From positions 1 to 26,474 of the forward strand of contig NZ_LLZI01000285.1 of NCBI RefSeq assembly GCF_001509485.1: a DNA stretch of 26,474 nucleotides. The letters run 5' to 3'. The notes under the pieces are model-generated. The model was not told the origin of the DNA. It saw only the letters and a program-made list of their open reading frames with translations, and searched no databases. The stretch is from Streptomyces sp. NRRL F-4489 (GTDB lineage: Bacteria; Actinomycetota; Actinomycetes; Streptomycetales; Streptomycetaceae). Position numbers and translations under genes: made by a program. Shown piece by piece: positions 7,146 through 14,355 of the stretch; positions within the stretch are counted from its first letter, which is position 1; each line of letters starts with the position of its first letter.

Positions 7146-8645
7146 ATGAGCGACCCGGCACCCCGCCGCCCGGCCCCGGCTTCCCGCCGCGTACGCCGCC
7201 CGCGCCGCCCGGCCCTGGCGGCCGCCGCCCTGGCCGCGGCCGCCGCGCTGACCGCCTGCGGCGCCCCGGCCCCGGCCACCGCCCGCGCCACCGCCGCCAG
7301 GGCCGCCGCGCCCTCCCTGGACGGCGTCTGGCGGACCGACGGCTACGGCACCCTCGTAGCCCTGCACGGCCGCACCCTGACCACGTACGACACCACCGCC
7401 GTCAGCTGCCTGCCGGGCGGCGTCACCGGCACCCGCACCGGCGCCCCCGGGCCGGACGGCACGCTCCGCTTCACCCTGCCGGACGCGGCGCCGCTGACCG
7501 TGGCCCCGGCGGGCCCGGACCGCGCCCGGATGGCGTTCGCCGACAACGCCGGCCACCGCGCGCTGCGCCGCACCGGCCCGCTCCCGAAGCGCTGCACCGC
7601 CCCGCCGCCCCGCGATCCGCGCGCGGTCTTCGACGTCTTCTGGCAGACGTATGCGGAGAACTACCCCTTCTTCCGGGCGAAGCGGATCGACTGGGACGCC
7701 GTCCGGGCCCGCTACCGCCCCCGGATCACCGCCCGGACCACGCACGCCGAACTCTTCGCGGTGCTGCGCGCGATGATCGAGCCGCTGCACGACGCGCACA
7801 CCCGGCTCGTCGCCGGCCCGGACCGGTGGTTCGCCGGCCGGCGCCCGGGGACCGTACTGCCCACCCCGGACTTCACCGCCCGGGTGGACGCCGCGCTCGC
7901 CGCGAATCTCGGCCCGCACACCGCCCTGCGCCGGTGGGCCGAGGGCAAGCTCTCGTACGCCGATCTGCCCGGCCGGATCGGCTACTTCCGGATCACCCAG
8001 TTCGCCGGCTACACGAAGGACGGCGGCTACGCGGAGGACACCGCCGAGCTGGACCGCGCGCTGGACGCGGTGTTCACGCCCGCCCGCACCCGGGGCCCGG
8101 GGGCGCTGCGCGGGCTGATCGTGGACGTGCGGCTCAACGGCGGCGGTTCGGACGCCCTCGGGCTGCGGGTCGCCGCCCGGCTGACCGGCCGGCCGTACCT
8201 CGCGTACCGCAAGCGGGTGCGGAACGATCCCCGGGACCCGGCCGCGTTCACCCGGCCCGAGCCGGTCACCGTGCGCCCGCACCCGGGCCCCGCCTACACC
8301 GGCCCGATCGCGGTCCTCACCGGCCGGCTGACGATCAGCGCGGGCGAGACCTTCACCCAGGCCCTCATGGGCCGCTCCCCCGCGCCCGTCCGGATCGGCG
8401 AGAACACCCAGGGCGTCTTCTCCGACATCCTGGACCGGGCGCTGCCCAACGGCTGGCGCTTCGGGCTGCCCGACGAGGAGTTCCTGACCGCCGGCGGCCG
8501 CACCTTCGACGGCGCGGGCATCCCGCCGGACGTCCGCGCCCCCGTCTTCCCCGCCGCCGACCTGGCCGCCCGGCGCGACAGCGCGCTGGCCCGCGCCCGG
8601 GAGCTGCTGGCGGCACGTAACGGGAGCCCCGTGCCCGGCCGTTAG
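7146..8645 (+). CDS. S41 family peptidase, secreted lipoprotein
   Basis: This 499-residue protein starts with a Sec lipoprotein signal: an Arg-rich n-region, the Ala-rich core ALAAAALAAAAALTAC and the lipobox LTAC with Cys38. It should be anchored to the outer face of the membrane. A tricorn/CtpA-like N-terminal helical region follows (AVFDVFWQTYAENYPFF). The S41 core then has LIVDVRLNGGGSDALGLR and the catalytic motif TISAGETFTQALMG, with Ser398 as the predicted nucleophile. No clear PDZ domain is seen between them. The ATG is preceded by GAGG at a suitable distance. The gene lies between recN and nadK on the opposite strand and its TAG stop overlaps the nadK stop by 4 bases. The substrate is unknown. 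It looks like an insertion into a conserved operon. Confidence 0.87.
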   Translation: MSDPAPRRPAPASRRVRRPRRPALAAAALAAAAALTACGAPAPATARATAARAAAPSLDGVWRTDGYGTLVALHGRTLTTYDTTAVSCLPGGVTGTRTGAPGPDGTLRFTLPDAAPLTVAPAGPDRARMAFADNAGHRALRRTGPLPKRCTAPPPRDPRAVFDVFWQTYAENYPFFRAKRIDWDAVRARYRPRITARTTHAELFAVLRAMIEPLHDAHTRLVAGPDRWFAGRRPGTVLPTPDFTARVDAALAANLGPHTALRRWAEGKLSYADLPGRIGYFRITQFAGYTKDGGYAEDTAELDRALDAVFTPARTRGPGALRGLIVDVRLNGGGSDALGLRVAARLTGRPYLAYRKRVRNDPRDPAAFTRPEPVTVRPHPGPAYTGPIAVLTGRLTISAGETFTQALMGRSPAPVRIGENTQGVFSDILDRALPNGWRFGLPDEEFLTAGGRTFDGAGIPPDVRAPVFPAADLAARRDSALARARELLAARNGSPVPGR

Positions 8646-9583
8646 TGGGGCGCCCCCCGCCACCCCGCCACCGGGAGCGCGAACTTGGCGACCAGGCGGT
8701 CGGTGAACGAGGCGTGGTGCAGCCGGGCCAGGCGGACCGGGACCGCGCCGCGGCGCACCTCGACGCGGGCGCCGGCCGGGAGTTCGACGCTGCGCCGCCC
8801 GTCGCACCACAGCACCCCGTGCGGGGTCTTGGGCTGGACCTCGACGGCCAGCACCGAGCGCGGCGAGGTGACCAGCGGCTTGGCGAACAGCGCGTGGGCG
8901 CTGATCGGGACCATCAGCAGCGCCTCGACCTCCGGCCAGACCACCGGCCCGCCGGCCGAGAAGGCGTACGCGGTGGAGCCGGTCGGGGTCGCGCAGACCA
9001 CGCCGTCGCCGCCGAAGCGGGACACCGGCCGGCCGTCGACCTCGGTGACCACCTCCAGCATCCGCTCGCGGGCGGCCTTCTCCACGGACGCCTCGTTCAG
9101 CGCCCAGTCGGTGTGCACCACATGGCCGTTGTTGCGGACCAGGACGTCGAGGGTCATCCGCTCCTCGACCTCGTAGGAGCGGGTGACGACGCGGTCGACG
9201 ACCTTGTCCAGATCGTCCCGTTCGGCCTCGGCGAGGAAGCCGACCCGGCCGAGGTTGACGCCCAGCATCGGGACCCCGGACGTGCGGGCGAAGTCCGCGC
9301 CGCGCAGCAGCGTGCCGTCGCCGCCGAGGACGACCAGCAGTTCGCAGCCCTCGGCCGCGCAGGGTTCGGTCGCCACGCGCTCGACCGAGTCCGGGAGCGG
9401 CAGGTCCACGGCCTCCTCGGCCAGCACCCGCACCCCGATGCCGCTGCGCAGCAGTCCCTGGACGACGAGTTCCGCGCTGCGGACGGCCGCCGGGCGGCCG
9501 GTGTGGGCGAGCAGGAACACCGTCCGCCCGGCCCGGCCGTCCTCCTGCGCCGCGCTGCCTTCAACTGCCTGGGTAGTGGTCAA
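8642..9583 (-). CDS. nadK: NAD kinase
   Basis: This enzyme phosphorylates NAD to NADP in the cytoplasm with ATP or polyphosphate. The protein is 313 residues from a TTG start at 9583, chosen because GGAGG lies about 8 bases upstream and TTG overlaps the tlyA stop as TTGA, giving translational coupling. The longer open frame upstream lies inside tlyA. Family motifs in order: VVLGGDGTLLRGA with GGDG at 87-90, LGVNLGRVGFLAE, the NEA motif near 163-165, and ATPTGSTAYAFSAGGPVVWP at about 198-217. All residues expected for NAD binding and catalysis appear present. It is cotranscribed with tlyA and probably the small hypothetical gene upstream. Confidence 0.95.
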   Translation of the reverse strand: MTTTQAVEGSAAQEDGRAGRTVFLLAHTGRPAAVRSAELVVQGLLRSGIGVRVLAEEAVDLPLPDSVERVATEPCAAEGCELLVVLGGDGTLLRGADFARTSGVPMLGVNLGRVGFLAEAERDDLDKVVDRVVTRSYEVEERMTLDVLVRNNGHVVHTDWALNEASVEKAARERMLEVVTEVDGRPVSRFGGDGVVCATPTGSTAYAFSAGGPVVWPEVEALLMVPISAHALFAKPLVTSPRSVLAVEVQPKTPHGVLWCDGRRSVELPAGARVEVRRGAVPVRLARLHHASFTDRLVAKFALPVAGWRGAPH

Positions 9584-10395
9584 CTGGGCCCCTCCGCCAC
9601 TGCACGGTCGACATCCGCCGGGTCGAGTGCAGGCGCCCCGGCGCGCAGCCACAGAAAGTACTCGACATTGCCGGACGGGCCGGGCAGCGGGCTCGCGGTC
9701 ACGCCCAGCACGCCGAGGCCCAGTTCGGCGGCGCGGGCGGCGACGCCGCGCACCGCCTCGGCGCGCAGCGCGGCGCTGCGCACCACCCCGCCGCTGCCCA
9801 GCCGCTCCTTGCCGACCTCGAACTGCGGTTTGACCATCAGCACCAGGTCGGCGCCGGGCGCGGTGCAGCGCACCAGCGCGGGCAGCACCAGGCCGAGCGG
9901 GATGAACGACAGATCGCCGACGACCAGGTCGACGGGCTGCCCGTCGAGCTGCTCCAGGGTGAGTTCGCGGACGTTGGTGCGGTCCTTGACGATCACGCGC
10001 TCGTCGCTCTGCAGCTGCCAGGCGAGCTGGCCGTAGCCGACGTCGGCGGCGACGACCTGGGCGGCGCCGGCCCGCAGCAGCACGTCGGTGAAGCCGCCGG
10101 TGGAGGCGCCGGCGTCCAGGGCGCGGCGGCCCGTAACGCGCAGTCCGCGCGGGGTGAAGGCGGCGAGCGCGCCGGCCAGCTTGTGGCCGCCGCGGGAGAC
10201 GTAGTCGGGGTCGTTCTCATCGGCCCGGACGACCACGGCGGCGCTGGTCTCCACCTGGGTGGCCGGTTTGGTCGCGGTCGTCCCGCCGACGGTCACCCGG
10301 CCCGCGGCGATCAGCTGGCTCGCGTGCTCCCGGGAGCGGGCCAGCTTGCGGCGCACCAGCTCCGCGTCGAGACGGCGTCGTGCCACTCCTGCCAC
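9580..10395 (-). CDS. tlyA: TlyA family rRNA (cytidine-2'-O)-methyltransferase
   Basis: This 271-residue protein has an N-terminal S4 RNA-binding domain (about 5-65: RRRLDAELVRRKLARSREHA and IAAGRVTVGG) and an FtsJ-like SAM methyltransferase domain. The SAM loop is DAGASTGGFTDVLL (about 94-107). Lys72 (RGGHKL), Asp161 (GDLSFI), Lys189 (MVKPQF) and Glu245 (NVEYFLW) line up as the K-D-K-E tetrad of the family. In mycobacteria TlyA methylates 16S and 23S rRNA, which confers capreomycin sensitivity. The same activity is likely here. The GTG at 10395 has AGGAG 11 bases upstream. A second GTG three codons later lacks a usable binding site. The next upstream gene ends 14 bases away, so they form one operon. 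Confidence 0.93.
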   Translation of the reverse strand: MAGVARRRLDAELVRRKLARSREHASQLIAAGRVTVGGTTATKPATQVETSAAVVVRADENDPDYVSRGGHKLAGALAAFTPRGLRVTGRRALDAGASTGGFTDVLLRAGAAQVVAADVGYGQLAWQLQSDERVIVKDRTNVRELTLEQLDGQPVDLVVGDLSFIPLGLVLPALVRCTAPGADLVLMVKPQFEVGKERLGSGGVVRSAALRAEAVRGVAARAAELGLGVLGVTASPLPGPSGNVEYFLWLRAGAPALDPADVDRAVAEGPS

Positions 10396-10409
10396 CTGTG
10401 GTTCAGCTC

Positions 10410-10739
10410 CTACCGGTCGTGAGGCTCGTGGTTCGGTGCGGGCGGCCCGGGGTGCTGGTCCAGGGAGGCCAGTACGTCGCGCAGCCCGCGGTGGACATCC
10501 TCGTACATGGCGAGGTGGCCGCTCACCGGCAGGTGGCCGGCTTCGGCCAGCCGCGCCAGGCCGGCGTCGACCGCGGCCTGGCCGGTGGGGGTCACCGGCA
10601 CGCCGAGCGGCCGGGGCCCGCCGACCTCGTCCGGGCCCGGGGCGGCGCCGGGGCGCTGCTCGGCGGGCGGACCGTCCGCAGTGGGGGATTCCGGGGTGCC
10701 GGGGGCGGCCGGCGCCGGGCCGTTCATCGGGTCTGCCAT
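10410..10739 (-). CDS. Small conserved-type hypothetical protein
   Basis: This 109-residue protein is of no family I can name. The first 45 residues are Pro/Ala/Gly-rich and probably disordered. The second half (about 50-95) looks helical: VTPTGQAAVDAGLARLAEAG followed by HLAMYEDVHRGLRDVLASLD. The ATG at 10739 has no Shine-Dalgarno sequence at a proper distance, but a TAGCGT lies 7 bases upstream, as for other leaderless genes here. It is 14 bases upstream of tlyA on the same strand and heads the tlyA-nadK operon. A similar small gene is common in front of tlyA in streptomycetes as far as I recall, so it is probably real. Confidence 0.7.
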   Translation of the reverse strand: MADPMNGPAPAAPGTPESPTADGPPAEQRPGAAPGPDEVGGPRPLGVPVTPTGQAAVDAGLARLAEAGHLPVSGHLAMYEDVHRGLRDVLASLDQHPGPPAPNHEPHDR

Positions 10740-10746
10740 GCCCCCG

Positions 10747-10752
10747 ACGCTA
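10747..10752 (-). promoter_or_regulatory. Candidate -10 box for the hypothetical-tlyA-nadK operon
   Basis: TAGCGT on the minus strand ends 7 bases before the ATG at 10739, again without a Shine-Dalgarno sequence. It is back to back with the TATCGT of the SCP2 gene 37 bases away. Confidence 0.4.
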
Positions 10753-10789
10753 CCGCGCCCGCGCGCCCCCGGCCGCCCGTGACCTGGCG

Positions 10790-10795
10790 TATCGT
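10790..10795 (+). promoter_or_regulatory. Candidate -10 box of the SCP2-like gene
   Basis: TATCGT ends 8 bases before the ATG at 10804. No ribosome binding site is present between them. Confidence 0.35.
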
Positions 10796-10803
10796 CGGGC
10801 GCG

Positions 10804-11151
10804 ATGGCAACTCTCGACCAGTGCCGCGCCGCGCTCGACCGGCTGGCCCAGAACCTGTCCTCGGCGGACGGCGAGGTACGCAGCGCCGCCGCGCTCGACC
10901 GCTCCGTCAGCTGCCGGATCACCGACCTCGACACCACGTTCACCGGCCGGCTGGCCGGCGGGGCGCTGCGGGACGTGGGATGCGTCCCCGGGCCGCCGCC
11001 GGAGAAGGCCGATATCCGGCTGACGATGACCGGCGACGACCTGGTCGCGCTGGTGGACGGCCGGCTGAACTTCGCCCGGGCCTGGAGCGGCGGCCGGGTG
11101 AAGCTGGAGGCCGGGCTGCGCGATCTGCTGCGGCTCAGGACGCTGCTGTAG
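10804..11151 (+). CDS. SCP2 sterol-transfer-like domain protein
   Basis: This 115-residue protein consists of one small alpha/beta domain resembling the SCP2 family. It has the typical sequence ADIRLTMTGDDLVALVDGRL followed by NFARAWSGGRVKLEAGLRDLLRLRTLL, where the strand-helix-GxV order matches the C-terminal half of SCP2 domains that bind lipids in a hydrophobic tunnel. It has no signal peptide or partner domain, so it is probably cytoplasmic. Its ligand is unknown. It diverges from the tlyA operon, and its 3' end overlaps the convergent siderophore ABC ATPase gene by 17 bases. Confidence 0.75.
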   Translation: MATLDQCRAALDRLAQNLSSADGEVRSAAALDRSVSCRITDLDTTFTGRLAGGALRDVGCVPGPPPEKADIRLTMTGDDLVALVDGRLNFARAWSGGRVKLEAGLRDLLRLRTLL

Positions 11152-11959
11152 CGGGGGCGGCCGCGGCGGCCTCCCGGGCCCGGCGGGCGGCCGGGACGAC
11201 CAGCGGGGTGCCGGTCTCGGGGTCGTCGATGATCCGGCAGTCGATGCCGAAGACCCGGCCCACCAGCTCGGCGGTGACGATGTCGCGGGGCGCGCCCTCG
11301 GCGATCACCGCGCCGTCCTTCATGGCGATCAGGTGGGTGGCGTAGCGGGCCGCCTGGTTGAGGTCGTGCAGGACCGCGACGAGGGTGCGGCCCTGCTCCT
11401 CGTGGAGCGCGGCGCACAGGTCCAGGACCTCGATCTGGTGCTGGATGTCGAGGTAGGTGGTCGGCTCGTCGAGGAGGAACAGCGGGGTCTGCTGGGCCAG
11501 TGCCATGGCGATCCAGACCCGCTGGCGCTGGCCGCCGGAGAGTTCGTCGACGTACCGGTCGGCGAGCGCGGCCACGCCGGTCGCCGCCATCGACTCCTGG
11601 ACGATCCGCTCGTCCTTCGCCGACCACTGGCGCAGCAGGCCCTGATGCGGGTAGCGGCCGCGGGCGACGAGGTCGGCGACGGTGATGCCGTCGGGGGCGA
11701 CCGAGGACTGCGGCAGCAGGCCGAGGGTGCGGGCGACCTGCTTGGCCGGCAGCGAGGAGATCCGCTGCCCGTCGAGCAGGACCGCGCCGGCGGCCGGGCG
11801 GAGCATCCGCGACAGGGCGCGCAGCAGGGTGGACTTGCCGCAGGCGTTCGGGCCGACGATGACGGTGAAGGAGTTGTCCGGGACGGCGACCGAGAGGTTC
11901 TCGGCGATGGTCCGCTGGTCGTAGGCGAGGGTGAGGTTCTCGGCCGACAGTCGGCTCAC
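11135..11959 (-). CDS. Iron-siderophore ABC transporter, ATP-binding protein
   Basis: This 274-residue FecE/FepC-type ATPase energises the two FecCD permeases encoded upstream. Walker A is GPNACGKS at 36-43, the Q-loop is in LGLLPQSS, the signature LSGGQRQRV starts at 140, Walker B is LFLLDEP near 160-166, and the H-loop is VLHDLNQAARYATH with His198. The GTG at 11959 has AGGAG 8 bases upstream and begins the homologous region (RLSAENLTLAYDQRT). The upstream part of the open frame is antisense-like and rejected. It is the last gene of the permease operon, 71 bases after the preceding stop. Because of its iron-box control and its neighbours, a ferrioxamine-type siderophore is the likely cargo. 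Confidence 0.93.
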   Translation of the reverse strand: MSRLSAENLTLAYDQRTIAENLSVAVPDNSFTVIVGPNACGKSTLLRALSRMLRPAAGAVLLDGQRISSLPAKQVARTLGLLPQSSVAPDGITVADLVARGRYPHQGLLRQWSAKDERIVQESMAATGVAALADRYVDELSGGQRQRVWIAMALAQQTPLFLLDEPTTYLDIQHQIEVLDLCAALHEEQGRTLVAVLHDLNQAARYATHLIAMKDGAVIAEGAPRDIVTAELVGRVFGIDCRIIDDPETGTPLVVPAARRAREAAAAAPATAAS

Positions 11960-12030
11960 GGGGCGGCTCCTGGGGTGGTGAGGGGCGGTCGGTTCGCTGG
12001 GGGCGCCGGGGGCGGCGGCGGGCCGGCCGG

Positions 12031-13122
12031 TCACACCCGTCCCGCCTTGCGCTCGGCGACCAGCAGCCACAGCAGATAGCCGCCGCCGAGGACGCCGGTG
12101 AGGACGCCGACCGGCAGCTGGTCGGCGCCGAAGAGCTGCTGGGAGGCCCAGTCGGCGGCGAGCAGCAGCGCGGCGCCCATCAGCGCGGCGGGCAGGAGGT
12201 TGGGGCCGGGGGAACGGGTCAGCCGGCGGGCCAGCTGGGGGGCGGTCAGGGCCACGAAGGCGATCGGCCCGGCGGCGGCGGTGCCGGCCGCGACCAGCAC
12301 CACGGCGGCCAGCAGCGCGGTGATCCGGACGTGTTCGGTCCGTACGCCCAGCGCGGCCGCGGCGTCGTCGCCCATCTCCAGCATCCGCAGCGGCCGTGAG
12401 GACGCCAGCACCAGCGGGACGAGCACCGCGCAGACCACGGCCAGCGGCCACACCTGGTTCCAGTCGCGGCCGTTGAGCGAGCCGGTCATCCAGGTGGTGG
12501 CGCGGGCCGCGTCGTAGATGGTGGCCTTGGTCAGGAGGAAGAGCACCACGGCGTAGAGCATGGCGGCGGCGCCGATGCCGACCAGGACGAAGCGGTAGCC
12601 GTGCACGCCGCGCTTCCAGGCCAGCAGGAAGATGGCGAGGCCGGTGAGCACCCCGCCGGCCACCGCGCCGCCGGCCACCGCGAACGTCCCGCCGTGGAAC
12701 CACACCAGGACGATCAGCGCGCCGACCGAGGAGCCCTGGGAGAGGCCGAGGATGTCCGGGCTGCCCAGCGGATTGCGGGAGACGGCCTGGAAGACCGCCC
12801 CGCCGAGCCCGAACGCGGCGCCGACCAGCAGACCCACCAGCACGCGCGGGAGCCGGAGTTCGTGGACGATGAAGTCCTGGGCGGGGGTGCCGCCGCCGGT
12901 GAGGGTGGTGAGCACCTGCGAGGGCGTCATGGCGTAGTCGCCGGTGCCGATCAGGGCGATCGCGGCGGCCGCGGCGACGCCCGCCAGCAGCGCCCCGGCC
13001 AGCAGGGCGCGGGGGTCGAGCCGCCACGACAGCCCGCCCGCGGTCCGTACGGCGCGGGGCCGCCGCCGGGCGTTCCGCGCCCCGGGCCCGGGGGCCTTCC
13101 CGGGCGTCACCGTCGCGTTCAC
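12031..13122 (-). CDS. FecCD-family siderophore ABC transporter permease (second of operon)
   Basis: This 363-residue membrane protein starts at GTG 13122, which is preceded by AGGAGGG at 6-7 bases. After a basic cytoplasmic N-terminus (about 40 residues) there are roughly nine to ten hydrophobic segments. Family motifs are present: LRLPRVLVGLLVGAAFGLGG, the RNPLGSPDILGLSQGSS loop near the first half, and AAGPIAFVALTAPQLARRLT, where the ATPase coupling helix lies. It forms a heterodimeric channel with the upstream permease in the cytoplasmic membrane. The gap to the upstream permease stop is 68 bases, consistent with one transcript. Confidence 0.93.
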   Translation of the reverse strand: MNATVTPGKAPGPGARNARRRPRAVRTAGGLSWRLDPRALLAGALLAGVAAAAAIALIGTGDYAMTPSQVLTTLTGGGTPAQDFIVHELRLPRVLVGLLVGAAFGLGGAVFQAVSRNPLGSPDILGLSQGSSVGALIVLVWFHGGTFAVAGGAVAGGVLTGLAIFLLAWKRGVHGYRFVLVGIGAAAMLYAVVLFLLTKATIYDAARATTWMTGSLNGRDWNQVWPLAVVCAVLVPLVLASSRPLRMLEMGDDAAAALGVRTEHVRITALLAAVVLVAAGTAAAGPIAFVALTAPQLARRLTRSPGPNLLPAALMGAALLLAADWASQQLFGADQLPVGVLTGVLGGGYLLWLLVAERKAGRV

Positions 13123-13190
13123 CGCTGTCCCTCCTTGCTGTTCGGCGCTCTCCGGCCCGGGGGCCACGGCGCGGGTGCGCGGTGCCGGGC

Positions 13191-14246
13191 TCACAGCTGG
13201 GCCATCCGGCGCCGCCGTACGAGGTAGATGAAGACCGGGCCGCCGATGACCGCGGTGACGATGCCGACCTGGAGTTCGCCGGGCCGGGCCACCACCCGGC
13301 CGAGCACGTCCGCGCCGACCAGCAGCACCGGCGAGAGCACCGCCGAGTACGGCAGGATCCACCGCAGGTCGGGGCCGGTCAGCGCGCGGACCGCGTGCGG
13401 CACCATCAGCCCGACGTAGACGATCGGCCCGCAGGCGGCGGTGGCGCCGCCGCACAGCAGGGTGACCGCGGCCATGGCGAGGATCCGGGTGCGGGTCAGC
13501 CGGGCGCCCAGGGCCCGCGCCTGGTCGTCGCCGAGCGCGACGGCGTTCAGCGGGCGGGCGAGCAGCAGCGCGAGCACCGCGCCGAGGGCGAGGAACGGCG
13601 CGATGCGGGTCACCGTGGACGAGGTGGCGGCGGCCAGCGAGCCGACCGTCCAGAAGCGCATCCGGTCCAGCGCCGCGCCGTCCAGGAGGTTGACGGTGTT
13701 GAGGTAGCCGGTGAGGACGGCGGTGAGCGCGGTGCCGGCCAGCGCGAGCCGGACCGGGGTGGCGCTGCGGGTGCCGCCGAGGACGTAGACCGCGACGGAG
13801 ACCAGCGCGGCGCCGGCGAACGCGAACCACACATAGCTGCTCAGCGAGGTGACGCCGAGGAAGCTGATGGCGGTGACCACGGCGGCCGAGGCGCCGGCGT
13901 TGATGCCGAGGACGCCGGGGTCGGCGAGCGGATTGCGGGTGAGCGCCTGCATGACCGTGCCGGCGAGCCCGAGGGCGGCGCCGGCCAGCAGGCCGAGGAG
14001 GGTGCGCGGCAGCCGGACGTCGCGGATCACGACGTCGGTGTCGGTGCCGGAGTAGTGGAACACCCCGTGCCACACCTGGTCGAGGGGGATCTGCTTGGCG
14101 CCGACCGCGATGCCGAGGACGGCGACGAGGGCGAGGACGGCGACGGCGGCGGCCAGCCCCGCGGCGCGGGCGGTGTGCCGCCGCCGCGCGGTGGGGGGAC
14201 GCGCCGCGTCGGGCGGACTGTCAACGGGGGGGCTGTCAACCAACAC
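13191..14246 (-). CDS. FecCD-family siderophore ABC transporter permease (first of operon)
   Basis: This 351-residue polytopic membrane protein is the partner of the second permease. Motifs: VRLPRTLLGLLAGAALGLAG, RNPLADPGVLGINAGASAAV, ACGPIVYVGLMVPHAVRALT and a final VGIVTAVIGGPVFIYLVRRR. The N-terminus contains a short duplication, VDSPPVDSPP, made by a direct DNA repeat near 14219-14240. GTG at 14246 is the first start in the frame. It has no Shine-Dalgarno sequence, but the iron box ends 6 bases upstream and includes a TAACCT 7 bases from GTG, so a leaderless iron-repressed mRNA is plausible. A later start cannot be ruled out. It is the first gene of the importer operon. Confidence 0.92.
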   Translation of the reverse strand: MLVDSPPVDSPPDAARPPTARRRHTARAAGLAAAVAVLALVAVLGIAVGAKQIPLDQVWHGVFHYSGTDTDVVIRDVRLPRTLLGLLAGAALGLAGTVMQALTRNPLADPGVLGINAGASAAVVTAISFLGVTSLSSYVWFAFAGAALVSVAVYVLGGTRSATPVRLALAGTALTAVLTGYLNTVNLLDGAALDRMRFWTVGSLAAATSSTVTRIAPFLALGAVLALLLARPLNAVALGDDQARALGARLTRTRILAMAAVTLLCGGATAACGPIVYVGLMVPHAVRALTGPDLRWILPYSAVLSPVLLVGADVLGRVVARPGELQVGIVTAVIGGPVFIYLVRRRRMAQL

Positions 14247-14251
14247 GATGG

Positions 14252-14270
14252 TTAGGTTAGCCTACCCTCA
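14252..14270. promoter_or_regulatory. Iron box (DmdR/IdeR/DtxR-type operator) in the divergent importer promoter
   Basis: TTAGGTTAGCCTACCCTCA matches the 19-bp streptomycete iron-box consensus (TTAGGTTAG-G-CTAACCTAA) at 16 positions by my count, with the left arm perfect. It lies 6 bases from the GTG of the permease operon and 85 bases from the binding-protein ATG, so one operator could repress both directions when Fe(II) is plentiful. Confidence 0.85.
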
Positions 14271-14355
14271 CAAGCAGTCGATCTCCCGGCCTTCCGGTGC
14301 GGTCGTACCCGCCCGCCCGTGGGGCCAACCGCCTCCAGAGAGAAGCGCAAAAGCG

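Noticed and set aside
3564..8645. A 1693-codon plus-strand open frame ending in the S41 protease
   Set aside because: Only the section from ATG 7146 has a signal peptide and protease homology. The rest is antisense to the glycosyltransferase and recN genes.
5136..8810. A single 1224-codon minus-strand frame containing RecN
   Set aside because: Only the last 582 codons match RecN. The part upstream of 6884 is antisense to the S41 gene and is Gly/Arg/Ala-rich without homology, so it is not a fusion protein.
11135..13027. An apparent 630-codon frame joining permease-region sequence to the ABC ATPase
   Set aside because: The N-terminal half is an out-of-frame reading of the second permease gene (Arg/Pro-rich). 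The ATPase has its own GTG and AGGAG at 11959.
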